Below the pieces are notes generated by a model that searched no databases, was not told where the DNA came from, and saw nothing but the letters and a program-made list of their open reading frames with translations. Source: Lentimicrobiaceae bacterium (GTDB lineage: Bacteria; Bacteroidota; Bacteroidia; Bacteroidales; JAGONC01). Taken from it: a DNA stretch of 49,262 nt. Position numbers and translations under genes: made by a program. Positions 1 through 8,253 of the stretch are shown piece after piece. The stretch's first letter is position 1. Each line of letters begins with the position of its first letter. The stretch spans positions 1-49,262 of the forward strand of contig JAGONC010000026.1 in assembly GCA_017993235.1 (NCBI GenBank). Direction: 5' to 3'.

Positions 1-1
1 G

Positions 2-184
2 ATACGGGGAAGAGGGAACCTGAGGAACCTGAAGGAAGAAAGGACCGACCTGCTTTCACAATCCCATGCGGATACACAGCAAAAACAACGGCCGATGCCG
101 GTCAAAGTGGAGAAAAAAGTCGGCAGGAACGATCCCTGCCCCTGTGGAAGCGGTAAAAAATATAAACATTGCCACGGCAGGTAA
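2..184 (+). CDS. secA: SecA preprotein translocase ATPase, C-terminal end (partial)
   Basis: Only the last 60 residues are in the window; the gene begins upstream of base 1 and ends with TAA at 182-184. The readable tail is a charged, flexible linker followed by the motif [18 protein letters not shown], which has the C-x-C-x8-C-H spacing of the SEC-C zinc-binding domain that closes SecA and binds SecB or ribosomes. Small SEC-C proteins other than SecA share this motif, so the assignment rests on the long basic linker before it and on the terminal position. pyrH follows 26 bases downstream on the same strand. Confidence 0.8.
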   Translation: MRGRGNLRNLKEERTDLLSQSHADTQQKQRPMPVKVEKKVGRNDPCPCGSGKKYKHCHGR

Positions 185-210
185 ACAACGATACCTAATC
201 CCTCTACGTT

Positions 211-918
211 ATGAAATACAGACGCATATTACTTAAACTCAGCGGTGAATCGCTGCAGGGGAATCAGTCTGAAATTATTGACAGTGAACGGCTGGGTCTT
301 TTTGCCCGGGAAATTAAATCCGTCGCGGAAAAAGGAGTACAGGTTGCCATTGTTATTGGCGGAGGCAATATCTTCAGGGGGCTAAAAGGAACAGGCCAGG
401 GCATTCACCGCGTACAGGGCGATTATATGGGGATGCTGGCCACCCTCATCAATAGCCTCGCACTGCAGGAAGCCCTTGAAGATATCCACATCAGGGCCTG
501 CGTCTTTTCTGCCCTCAAAATTGAGTCTGTGGCAGAAAAGATCACCAGCCGCCGTGCCATCCAGGCACTGGAAAACGGCCAGGTTGTGATTCTTGCAGGG
601 GGCACGGGCAATCCATTTTTTACTACGGATTCGGCAGCGGTTTTGCGGGCCCTTGAGATCGGCGCTGACGTGATCCTGAAGGGTACGCGTGTGGAGGGCA
701 TCTATTCCGCCGATCCGGAAAAAAATCCCGATGCAACGAAGTACACGGTCATCACCTTTGACGAAGCTTTGCAGAAAGGGCTGAAAATCATGGATCTTAC
801 TGCTTTTACACTCTGCAAGGACAATCACCTGCCCCTGATCGTTTTTAATTTCAATGTTCCGGGTAACCTGCTCAGGGTCCTGATGGGCGAAAACGTGGGT
901 ACCCTGGTCAATATATAA
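211..918 (+). CDS. pyrH: UMP kinase (uridylate kinase)
   Basis: This cytosolic enzyme phosphorylates UMP to UDP with ATP, a step of pyrimidine nucleotide synthesis. The 235-residue protein has the bacterial UMP kinase length and motifs: KLSGESL near residues 9-15, GGGNIFRG at 50-57 and GGTGNPFFTTDSAA at 130-143, where the acceptor nucleotide and phosphates bind in the amino-acid kinase fold. It sits between the secA end and frr. The pyrH-frr order is widely conserved in bacteria, usually behind tsf and rpsB; here secA lies in front instead. The ATG at 211 matches the usual N-terminus. Confidence 0.97.
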   Translation: MKYRRILLKLSGESLQGNQSEIIDSERLGLFAREIKSVAEKGVQVAIVIGGGNIFRGLKGTGQGIHRVQGDYMGMLATLINSLALQEALEDIHIRACVFSALKIESVAEKITSRRAIQALENGQVVILAGGTGNPFFTTDSAAVLRALEIGADVILKGTRVEGIYSADPEKNPDATKYTVITFDEALQKGLKIMDLTAFTLCKDNHLPLIVFNFNVPGNLLRVLMGENVGTLVNI

Positions 919-927
919 AAAATTTCC

Positions 928-935
928 TATTTTTG
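928..935 (+). promoter_or_regulatory. Bacteroidota -7 promoter element before frr
   Basis: TATTTTTG fits the Bacteroidota -7 consensus TAnnTTTG and lies 24 bases before the frr ATG, just after the pyrH stop. It suggests frr can be transcribed on its own in addition to read-through from pyrH. I see no convincing TTG -33 box about 19 bases upstream, so the call rests on the -7 element alone. Confidence 0.45.
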
Positions 936-959
936 CATTCATCCCAATAACCTTAAGCC

Positions 960-1523
960 ATGAACGACGATTGCATCCTTTGTCTCGAAGAAGCCGGGGA
1001 AGCTATGCAGATGACGCTCACGCACCTGGACCGCGAACTGCACAAGATCAGGGCCGGCAAGGCAACACCGGATATGCTGGAAGGAGTAAAAATAGAATAT
1101 TATGGTACCATTACACCCCTGAACCAGGTTTCCAACATCACCACGCCGGATCCCAAGCAGATCATCGTACAACCCTGGGATAAAAGCATACTGAACATCA
1201 TCGAGAAAGCTATCCTTGCCGCAAACCTAGGCTTCAATCCGATCAACAATGGCGAGGTCCTCCGCATCATCGTTCCTGCCCTGACTGAGGAACGCCGCAG
1301 GGATCTGGCAAAACAGGTCAGGATCGAAGCGGAAAAAGCAAAGGTATCCGTACGGAATATCCGACGGGACGCCAACGAAGAAGCTAAAAAGCTGAAAAAT
1401 GAAGGAACCTCCGAAGATGAGATCGATAAATTGGAAGAGGAAGTCCAGGATATGACCAATAAATACATCCAAAAAATCGATAAGATCATTGAGATCAAAG
1501 AAAAAGAAATCATGACCGTGTGA
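960..1523 (+). CDS. frr: Ribosome recycling factor
   Basis: RRF acts with EF-G and IF3 in the cytosol to split post-termination ribosomes. The 187-residue length is typical. Family landmarks are RAGKATPDML (about residues 31-40), PLNQVSNI (53-60), the LTEERRRDLAKQ segment near 108-119 and VRNIRRDAN around 131-139, which form the long three-helix bundle with the inserted beta domain. It follows pyrH by 41 bases, a gap that holds a possible promoter. It converges on the AI-2E permease gene with only 13 bases between stops. Confidence 0.97.
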   Translation: MNDDCILCLEEAGEAMQMTLTHLDRELHKIRAGKATPDMLEGVKIEYYGTITPLNQVSNITTPDPKQIIVQPWDKSILNIIEKAILAANLGFNPINNGEVLRIIVPALTEERRRDLAKQVRIEAEKAKVSVRNIRRDANEEAKKLKNEGTSEDEIDKLEEEVQDMTNKYIQKIDKIIEIKEKEIMTV

Positions 1524-1536
1524 CGTCCTGAACGGA

Positions 1537-2631
1537 TCAGATTCCTTTGGTCAGATTCTGAACCACCTCAAAATGACTGAGGAATTGTTTGGCAATAATT
1601 CGTAAAACGGTATAACCGGGAATGGCCAGTATCATGCCAATGACTCCCGCCAGGCTGCCTGCCAACAGGATCACGATGAAAATCTCCAGCGGATGCGCCC
1701 GTACACTTCTGGAATAGATCCAGGGCTGAAGCACCATATCATCGATGCCTTTGATGACGACAAAAGTTCCCACCACTTTGATGGCAATCGTAAGCATAAC
1801 ACTGTAATCCCCAAGATTCACGCTGGTTGAGACTGCGATCAGCACGCCCAGCAATCCTGCAATGAACGGACCCAGGTAAGGAATGACGTTCAGGAGTCCT
1901 CCCAGGAAAGCAATCAAAAAAGCATTCCTGATCCCGAAAATCGTCAGGACCAGACTTAGCATGGAAATCATGAAGATCATCTCAATCACAAGCCCGATAA
2001 AATAACGGGATAGCAGTTCGCGAATGGAGGTCAGTGATTTGGATGTCTTTTCCTTGTACTTTGAAGGGACTAGCAGCATGATCCCGTCAAAAAACAAATG
2101 GTCATCCTTTAAAAAGAAAAACGTCATGAATATGATCGAGAATACGCCAATCATCACCGTGCCTGTCAGGCTCATGATGTTGGAAAACACATGACTCATG
2201 GATTTAAAGCTGAACACGGACTGAAACTGGCTGACGACCAGAGAAACCACATTTTCATCCGGTGAAATGATCTTTAACCGGACCATCAGGTCCTGTATCC
2301 TCGACAGCGGCTTTTCAAGACTTAGCTGTAGTTGCTGGTAGTCAATGCTGGCAAGTACATCCAATTGCTTAATGACCAGGGGTATAAAAAGATAGAAAAA
2401 AGTAATGATGATCAGGATAAGGGTTAATAAGGTGAGTGCCGTGCTCAGAACATGCGGCATTTTTATATGCCCGAAAGAAATCCGATCCAGCAACCGAACC
2501 AGGGGATGGCCGATGAAAGAGAGAACGGCTGAGATCAGTATGAAGGCAACGATCTCTGAAAATCGCCAGAAAAGAAAAACGACAATCGCAACCCCGAGAA
2601 GTGTAACGACCAGATTGAATATACGGTTCAT
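1537..2631 (-). CDS. AI-2E family / PerM-type permease
   Basis: A 364-residue polytopic inner-membrane protein of the AI-2E transporter family (PF01594). Hydrophobic segments occur at roughly residues 4-45, 63-87, 155-173, 210-265, 280-295 and 313-345. The hallmark NVIPYLGPFIAG lies at 248-259. Family members have been proposed to export small molecules (TqsA/AI-2) or act in Na+/H+ exchange, and the substrate cannot be read from sequence. It lies 25 bases downstream of the DUF5686 gene on the same strand, so it may be the last gene of that unit. A TACCTTTA element (2636-2643, minus strand) just before the ATG could also give it a promoter. Confidence 0.85.
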   Translation of the reverse strand: MNRIFNLVVTLLGVAIVVFLFWRFSEIVAFILISAVLSFIGHPLVRLLDRISFGHIKMPHVLSTALTLLTLILIIITFFYLFIPLVIKQLDVLASIDYQQLQLSLEKPLSRIQDLMVRLKIISPDENVVSLVVSQFQSVFSFKSMSHVFSNIMSLTGTVMIGVFSIIFMTFFFLKDDHLFFDGIMLLVPSKYKEKTSKSLTSIRELLSRYFIGLVIEMIFMISMLSLVLTIFGIRNAFLIAFLGGLLNVIPYLGPFIAGLLGVLIAVSTSVNLGDYSVMLTIAIKVVGTFVVIKGIDDMVLQPWIYSRSVRAHPLEIFIVILLAGSLAGVIGMILAIPGYTVLRIIAKQFLSHFEVVQNLTKGI

Positions 2632-2656
2632 GCCGTAAAGGTAGAAAAATAATTAC

Positions 2657-5110
2657 TTAATTGGAATTGCTCAGCAAGGGAAGAATCATGGTGAATTTAA
2701 AAGCGAAATTATTCATCTCCTTCGCAAGGTGGTAAGGTCCATACCGGTAATGTACTCCCAGTCCCATGGAAATTAAATTGCTGAGGTTCAATAATTTATT
2801 GATGTTCAGACCTGATTCAAAAAAACCTTGCTCCATCGTTTTTATGGTAATATGATGATGGTATTCGGTGTGTTTTAACGAACCAAAACCAATATTGGTG
2901 GTGAGCTCCAGTTCTGGTTCAAACCCCCTGGTCCTGAACAGCAGTTTCCCAAAATTATGGGTGAGGTAAAATGCCACATAACGGTCGATCACAAACTCGT
3001 TCAACCCCATGGTGGCAAAACTGTGGGGTGCAAAAATGGTGAAGGTATGATAGCTTCCATTACCGTTGTACAAATTCGTACAGGGAAGTGCGGCGTCAAT
3101 GTACCCGGCTTTGAGCATAAAGTTTGTCTCTCCCAGGTACTTAATGAAGAATGATTTCTGGATCTTAAGATCATACCGGTTAAAGCTGTAATCTCCTCCC
3201 AGTGTTCCCTGAAATCCCCTGGTATAGGTAAACCAGACGATGGGCCAGGGGGTACCAAGAGATACTTTAGTCCGGACATTTTTAAGAAACTTTTCCTTGT
3301 AGGCGTACCGGATACTGACCGCACCTTCGGTGAAGGTAAAAGCATTGGACAGCAGGGTCACTTCCTCCCCCGGCTTTCCAAAGTAATAATCGTATCCAGG
3401 TTCTTTATAGGTTCTGCTGAAGGAAATGAAGGTTTTCAGATAGGAAAGGGATCGGAATCCGAAGGAACCGGCAAATTTTTCAATGCGGTCCATTCGCATG
3501 AGCAGAGGTTCCCTGTAATTCTCGTAGCTGAACTTCTGAAAGTCATCGAAATAGTGGGTACCGCCGGGTTCACTGACATCATTCTGATAGCTCAGGTTCA
3601 CTTCTATTTCAGCTTCCCTGTAAGGATATAACGACAGATCCGTTCCGAATTTTATATGCTTATCCCTGAATCCATAGCCCACAAAACCTCCCACGGAGAA
3701 CAGCCGGGATACTTTCTGATTGGTTTCGGCACCAACACCAAGGTAAATGCCCTCATAATCATTGTACCGAATAAATTTACGCATATCAAGGTCAATCCAT
3801 TTCCAGGGGATCTTACCCGTCATCAGGGTTTCAAAGCCTTTGGCCAGTTCATCAAAATTATACTCCCGGCCAATGCTGTCGATATAAGAATAGGTGTTGG
3901 CCTCCCGCCGGCTAAGGTTGTCAATCCGATGGATTGCAAGTAATTGATCCGCCCTGGTATATGCATCCGGCAGTACTTCGATCTCAATGTTACTGAATTC
4001 TTTCTTATCTAAACCTGCATTGATCCGGATGTCTTTAAGATAGCTCTTGCCAATCCCCACAAGCGGATAAGCCGACGAATCCGTCGAAACCTCAACATTA
4101 TGAAGAACCAGGTCGGTGTTAAGCTGCACCGGGAACCAATGCTGCCCGTCGACCAGTTCATATTTTTGCTGAATTTTAACGCTTAATCCACCTTCATGCC
4201 GGTAGGGTCCGGCAACAACATTTTCGACAGCCCACCGATAGGTATTGATGTACAACAGACCTTCCAGACCGTCAAAATAGGTATTCATCAATGGCCTGTA
4301 ATAAATGACAAACGTGGTATCAAGGCTTTGCGGATGAAACAGTGTATCCTGCAAAACAAAAAGGTAATTGCGCAGACTGCCCCTGCTGATGGGATTGATG
4401 TAATTCTTATCAGTAATCCTGATCACATCATCGTAAAACGAGGTTGACTGTAACTGTGATAGCAGAAATACAACAATGGGATCTTTCAATCCCGATATCC
4501 TTGAGGCAATCACACGTTCCTGATGATGATCCGGGTATAGAAATTTACGTTCAGATACGGTTTCCATCAGAAAGAAATATTTATCTTCAAGAAATTTCCT
4601 GAGTTCACTTTCCGATGTGTCGCTACTCAGGGTGTCGGTAAGGTACAATGAATCACTTTGCACCGTAAAATACATTTTATCATAGGATGTGTACGAAAAG
4701 GAGGGTAGTTTTTCCGGGTCGTTTAAATCCCTTGAGGCTATTGCATTGGAAATGATACGGTGGGCAGGGTTTACTCCGGGTTTTATCTCGACCTCACTGA
4801 GCTCGATCCAGAAAGGCTGTAACCTGATCAGCAATCCCGTTGTTTTTGCACTGACCTGGTAAACCTGAGTTTTATACCCCATGTAGCTGAAGGTAAGTGA
4901 TCGGATGGGGTCAGGATAGGAAAGGGAAAACTTACCGTCAATATCCGTCACCCCTCCATGTTTCCCTTCGTTGATTATAATATTGACAAAGGCAAGCGGT
5001 TCCTTTTTTTCAGCATCAACGACTTTCCCCTCCACCCGATAGGGTTGCGCCTGCGGAACATAAACCGCCAGGCTGAAAATCAGTAAGAAGAAAGGGGTAA
5101 AAAACCTCAT
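2657..5110 (-). CDS. DUF5686 / carboxypeptidase-regulatory-like outer-membrane protein
   Basis: An 817-residue exported protein typical of Bacteroidota. A signal peptide covers about residues 1-22, ending near PQAQ. Residues about 25-100 form a CarboxypepD_reg-like beta-sandwich (VEGKVVDAEKKEPLAFVNI, then GGVTDIDGKFSLSYP), as found in front of TonB-dependent receptors. The remainder matches the DUF5686 layout and ends in alternating aromatic strands that look like an outer-membrane barrel (final residues FKFTMILPLLSNSN). There is no plug domain, so it is not a classical SusC. Its ATG overlaps the stop of the ABC ATPase gene by four bases (ATGA), implying translational coupling. The function is unknown; the pairing suggests an envelope process linked to that ABC complex. 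Confidence 0.8.
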   Translation of the reverse strand: MRFFTPFFLLIFSLAVYVPQAQPYRVEGKVVDAEKKEPLAFVNIIINEGKHGGVTDIDGKFSLSYPDPIRSLTFSYMGYKTQVYQVSAKTTGLLIRLQPFWIELSEVEIKPGVNPAHRIISNAIASRDLNDPEKLPSFSYTSYDKMYFTVQSDSLYLTDTLSSDTSESELRKFLEDKYFFLMETVSERKFLYPDHHQERVIASRISGLKDPIVVFLLSQLQSTSFYDDVIRITDKNYINPISRGSLRNYLFVLQDTLFHPQSLDTTFVIYYRPLMNTYFDGLEGLLYINTYRWAVENVVAGPYRHEGGLSVKIQQKYELVDGQHWFPVQLNTDLVLHNVEVSTDSSAYPLVGIGKSYLKDIRINAGLDKKEFSNIEIEVLPDAYTRADQLLAIHRIDNLSRREANTYSYIDSIGREYNFDELAKGFETLMTGKIPWKWIDLDMRKFIRYNDYEGIYLGVGAETNQKVSRLFSVGGFVGYGFRDKHIKFGTDLSLYPYREAEIEVNLSYQNDVSEPGGTHYFDDFQKFSYENYREPLLMRMDRIEKFAGSFGFRSLSYLKTFISFSRTYKEPGYDYYFGKPGEEVTLLSNAFTFTEGAVSIRYAYKEKFLKNVRTKVSLGTPWPIVWFTYTRGFQGTLGGDYSFNRYDLKIQKSFFIKYLGETNFMLKAGYIDAALPCTNLYNGNGSYHTFTIFAPHSFATMGLNEFVIDRYVAFYLTHNFGKLLFRTRGFEPELELTTNIGFGSLKHTEYHHHITIKTMEQGFFESGLNINKLLNLSNLISMGLGVHYRYGPYHLAKEMNNFAFKFTMILPLLSNSN

Positions 5111-5826
5111 GAAGCGCTTTGACGGTAAATCTGTGTGTAAAAATAGTCTTCCACTTCCTTCAACGTATTTTCGCTTCTGTAAATATCCTTGACGATCAGT
5201 CCCTTATCCAGAATTACGATCCTGTCGCACACTTCGGTAATATGTTTGAGGTCGTGGCTGGAGATGAGCATGGTGATCTCCCCCTTCGCCTGCAGATCAT
5301 TGAGGAGCAGTTTCAGCCGGATCTGCGTTGTGGGATCCAGACTATTAAAGGGTTCGTCCAGCACCAGTACCTGCGGCTCTTTCATCAGGGCTGCCGCTAT
5401 TCCGACCTTTTTCTGATTGCCCTTGGAAAGGTCGCGGATCAGTTTTTTCTTCCCCAGGATCTCATCATTGAAAAAATCATGGAAACGATCATAAAATTCC
5501 GTGATGTCTCCCTGTGAAAGACCATTGATACGGGATATGAACTGAAAATACTCTTCCGGAGTCAGAAAATCAATCAGAAATCCCTCATCAAGGTATGATC
5601 CTGTATAGTGTTTCCAGATTTCATTACGCGCAACCGGTAAATCATTTGAAAATACGGAACCGGATGTCGCCCGGATAAGATCCAGCACCAGCCTGAAAAA
5701 AGTCGTCTTCCCTGCTCCATTGTTTCCGACGATCCCGAAACTTTCTCCTCTGGCAATCGTAAGGGAGGGGATATCTAATACCTTCTCCCCGCTGTAGTTT
5801 TTTGTCAGTTCCCTAACAACAATCAT
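5107..5826 (-). CDS. ABC transporter ATP-binding protein
   Basis: A 239-residue ABC ATPase with all core motifs: Walker A GNNGAGKT at 34-41, signature LSKGNQ at 133-138, Walker B VLVLDE at 153-158 and the switch His191. It resembles the ATPases of gliding/Nod-type or DUF5687-linked exporters rather than importers. It is encoded between a DUF5687 membrane protein (upstream, 114-base gap) and the DUF5686 outer-membrane protein (four-base overlap). The likely complex is therefore a cytosolic motor bound to the DUF5687 permease. The substrate is unknown. Confidence 0.9.
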   Translation of the reverse strand: MIVVRELTKNYSGEKVLDIPSLTIARGESFGIVGNNGAGKTTFFRLVLDLIRATSGSVFSNDLPVARNEIWKHYTGSYLDEGFLIDFLTPEEYFQFISRINGLSQGDITEFYDRFHDFFNDEILGKKKLIRDLSKGNQKKVGIAAALMKEPQVLVLDEPFNSLDPTTQIRLKLLLNDLQAKGEITMLISSHDLKHITEVCDRIVILDKGLIVKDIYRSENTLKEVEDYFYTQIYRQSAS

Positions 5827-5863
5827 TTCCTGATATTTTATTGTAATTCATTCTACAACAATT

Positions 5864-5913
5864 GAATAACTATAAATAACTATGAATAACTATAAATGAT
5901 CATAAATGACCTC
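5864..5913. repeat. 10-bp tandem repeat between ABC genes
   Basis: Five consecutive 10-base units run gaataactat, aaataactat, gaataactat, aaatgatcat, aaatgacctc, decaying toward the 3' end. The unit length equals about one helical turn, so A/T runs fall on the same face and could bend the DNA. The repeat lies in the 114-base gap between the DUF5687 gene and the ABC ATPase gene. Confidence 0.75.
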
Positions 5914-5940
5914 CATCCCTAACAAACATCATCCCTCCTT

Positions 5941-7422
5941 TCACTTCACCCTGAATCCCTCCGCCATGATATACCTTCGCTTTTCAAAGTGATTCCTGAT
6001 GATCTGAAGCAGGATCCTGCTGAACGACAATCCAAGTAACCCGATGACACCAATGATGATGAAACCGGCATATGGGAGTCCCATCGCATGAAACGGCCAG
6101 TAGACAAGGGGAGGAAATAAAAAAGCAGGTATCATGGCTAACCAGTTGGAAGCACCGATCCCCTGATAATTAAATGCTGAACCACGGCTGAGATCAATCC
6201 GCTTTCTGTTGAACGTGGCCATATACAGCAGTACGAACGATAGAAATCCGATATTGTATACGTACGTCACAAAATTGATCAAAAGTATCTTCCACCCAAA
6301 AAGCACATAGGGTATAGTGACGATAAAACATAAAGTACTTATTATCAATGAATTAATGAATTTTACGCGGAGATAGCGATCCATATCAATCCTGCTGGTA
6401 AGCAGAGCGTCAAAATAATGGCTTTCCCATCCAAAGGCATAATTCAGGTAATTCAGCATCATCCCGCCGGTCATGAAAACACCGACAAAAATCAGCATAC
6501 CTGTTCCCTGGGTCATGTTGATCTCCTGGGGATAAAAGAACAGACCATACAGGATGAATAGCGGGAACAGAAGAATCGTGGTCTTTGGCCGCTTATTCCT
6601 CCACATGAGTTTCATTTCAAGGGCAATGATCTCCCCTGTTATCCCCAACCCCTTCAGGTAGCGGATTTCTGAAAGGGAATCCAGCTTTTGTTTTTTTCTG
6701 GTTTCAATCTCTTCCGAATAAAGCCTTTTTTTCAGAAAAAAATAATGTAGGGTGTAAACCAGTACAAGCAACAGGGCAGGTACACAAATCAACCAGGGGT
6801 GGATGAGCAGGTAACCGAAAATACGGGACGAGAATCCCGAAATCGATAAAAGATCGAAATAATTGAACAGGATCAGTCCGATGACAATGAGTCCGGCAAG
6901 CGCCACGATCTTTGGCCGGGACGACAATTGTCTTTTTAAATAGGTTGCAAAAAAGTTATTGGTCATGACCAGAAGAAAGATGGCACCAAGATATATCCAG
7001 GCATCCAGCGGTGAATATTGTCTGGCAATGACAATGAAGGCGAAAGGTACGACCACAAGAAAAGGGATGATATTGAAAATGCTCAGGACCGTTTTCATCT
7101 CTACATAGTGAACGATTGTTCGTTTGGGAATGGGCAGGTGAAGGTAGGAATCGATATGAAAGACAGATACAGGCTGCAAATAAAAGCGGATTACAATGTC
7201 GGCAAGGAAGTAGAGGAGCAGGAAGCCATTGAAGACTTCAGCGGTATTCCGGCCAGGATAAAGGTCAGCAAGGATTCGATCAATCAGCAGGCCGACCATC
7301 AGAAGATAGAAGGCCATCAGTAAGAAGAGAAATCCAATAAACAGATTGATGGCAACATTCTTCTGCCACACAGGCGAACGTTTGGCCTCCTGCCATTGAT
7401 GGTTGATAAAAATCCGGAACAT
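5941..7422 (-). CDS. DUF5687 family membrane protein (probable ABC permease)
   Basis: A 493-residue polytopic protein with roughly ten to twelve hydrophobic helices, no signal peptide, and a basic cytosolic loop near residues 235-250 (KKRLYSEEIETRKKQK). The N-terminus MFRIFINHQWQEAKRSPVW and overall layout match DUF5687, a Bacteroidota family regularly encoded beside an ABC ATPase, as here. The inferred role is the membrane half of an ABC exporter. It is the first gene of the minus-strand unit that continues with the ATPase and the DUF5686 protein. A TATCTTTG -7 element lies at 7457-7464, about 35 bases before the ATG. Confidence 0.8.
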   Translation of the reverse strand: MFRIFINHQWQEAKRSPVWQKNVAINLFIGFLFLLMAFYLLMVGLLIDRILADLYPGRNTAEVFNGFLLLYFLADIVIRFYLQPVSVFHIDSYLHLPIPKRTIVHYVEMKTVLSIFNIIPFLVVVPFAFIVIARQYSPLDAWIYLGAIFLLVMTNNFFATYLKRQLSSRPKIVALAGLIVIGLILFNYFDLLSISGFSSRIFGYLLIHPWLICVPALLLVLVYTLHYFFLKKRLYSEEIETRKKQKLDSLSEIRYLKGLGITGEIIALEMKLMWRNKRPKTTILLFPLFILYGLFFYPQEINMTQGTGMLIFVGVFMTGGMMLNYLNYAFGWESHYFDALLTSRIDMDRYLRVKFINSLIISTLCFIVTIPYVLFGWKILLINFVTYVYNIGFLSFVLLYMATFNRKRIDLSRGSAFNYQGIGASNWLAMIPAFLFPPLVYWPFHAMGLPYAGFIIIGVIGLLGLSFSRILLQIIRNHFEKRRYIMAEGFRVK

Positions 7423-7456
7423 AGGAGACTATGGGATTTGACTTTACCAAAAAGAT

Positions 7457-7464
7457 CAAAGATA
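7457..7464 (-). promoter_or_regulatory. -7 promoter element before the DUF5687-ABC-DUF5686 unit
   Basis: On the minus strand the sequence reads ATTCATATCTTTG, matching TAnnTTTG preceded by ATTC and one base, the same extended form seen before glyA and proS. It would start transcription about 25-30 bases before the ATG at 7422. Confidence 0.45.
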
Positions 7465-7524
7465 TGAATTCATTCCCAAGAAATGACATCCGCCAGTGAC
7501 AATATATTCCTAATCCCCCGGCTC

Positions 7525-8253
7525 CTATACCTGTAGCTTGAATCCGGTTCCATGAACATTCTGGATAGAGATGGAAGGATCCTCTTTCAGGTATTTCCTC
7601 AACTTGGCAATGAAGACATCCATGCTCCGGCCGATAAAATAATCATCATTTCCCCAGACACTTAAAAGAGCATCTTCTCTTTTGAGAAGAGAATTTTTAT
7701 GAATACAGAGCATACGTAACAAAGAAGTTTCCTTTCGGGTCAGGATCCGCTGATTGTCACCTATTTGCAGGACCATGTTCGCAGGGTCGAATGTAAAACG
7801 GCCCAAATGAAATATTTCCTCCTCAGGTTTCACACCGTTTTCCTTCTGCAGGGCACACCGCCTTAAAACTGCTTCAATCCTTAAACTTAACTCCTCACTG
7901 CTGAAGGGTTTTGTAATGTAATCATCGCATCCTGTTTTAAATCCTTCGATCCGGTCCTCTTTAAGTCCCTTGGCAGTGAGAAAAATGATCGGAACCATCT
8001 TGTCCACCTGGCGAATATCCCTGGAAAGCGTAAATCCATCCTTTTTGGGCATCATCACATCCAGAATGCACAGATCCGGTTTCTTTTCCAGGTAACTTCG
8101 GTAGCCATCTTCCCCATCAATGGCCATATAAACCCCGTAACCGAGCATGTCAAGATAATCCTTAAGCACTGTGCGAAGGTTCGGATCATCCTCAACCAGT
8201 AATATCTGTATCCTTGGTTTCTTGTTCTTCATCTTCATCGGAATTAAGCTCAT
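7525..8253 (-). CDS. OmpR-family response regulator (RprY-like)
   Basis: A 242-residue two-component regulator. The receiver domain (about 15-130) has acidic residues EDD at 21-23, phosphoacceptor Asp65 (CILDVMMPKKDG), Thr93 and Lys115 (YITKPF). The C-terminal winged helix (about 145-242) has the OmpR/PhoB recognition pattern, including FIGRSMDVFIAKLRKYL and HGTGFKL. It overlaps the 3' end of the kinase gene by 62 bases from the ATG at 8253. In-frame ATGs at 8238 and 8232 would shorten the N-terminal tail to MKMKNKKPRI or MKNKKPRI and are equally plausible. It should be the partner of the kinase upstream. Confidence 0.93.
   Translation of the reverse strand: MSLIPMKMKNKKPRIQILLVEDDPNLRTVLKDYLDMLGYGVYMAIDGEDGYRSYLEKKPDLCILDVMMPKKDGFTLSRDIRQVDKMVPIIFLTAKGLKEDRIEGFKTGCDDYITKPFSSEELSLRIEAVLRRCALQKENGVKPEEEIFHLGRFTFDPANMVLQIGDNQRILTRKETSLLRMLCIHKNSLLKREDALLSVWGNDDYFIGRSMDVFIAKLRKYLKEDPSISIQNVHGTGFKLQV

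Noticed and set aside
5864..5913. Possible CRISPR or iteron array
   Set aside because: Units are only 10 bases, directly adjacent without spacers, and there are no cas or replication genes nearby.
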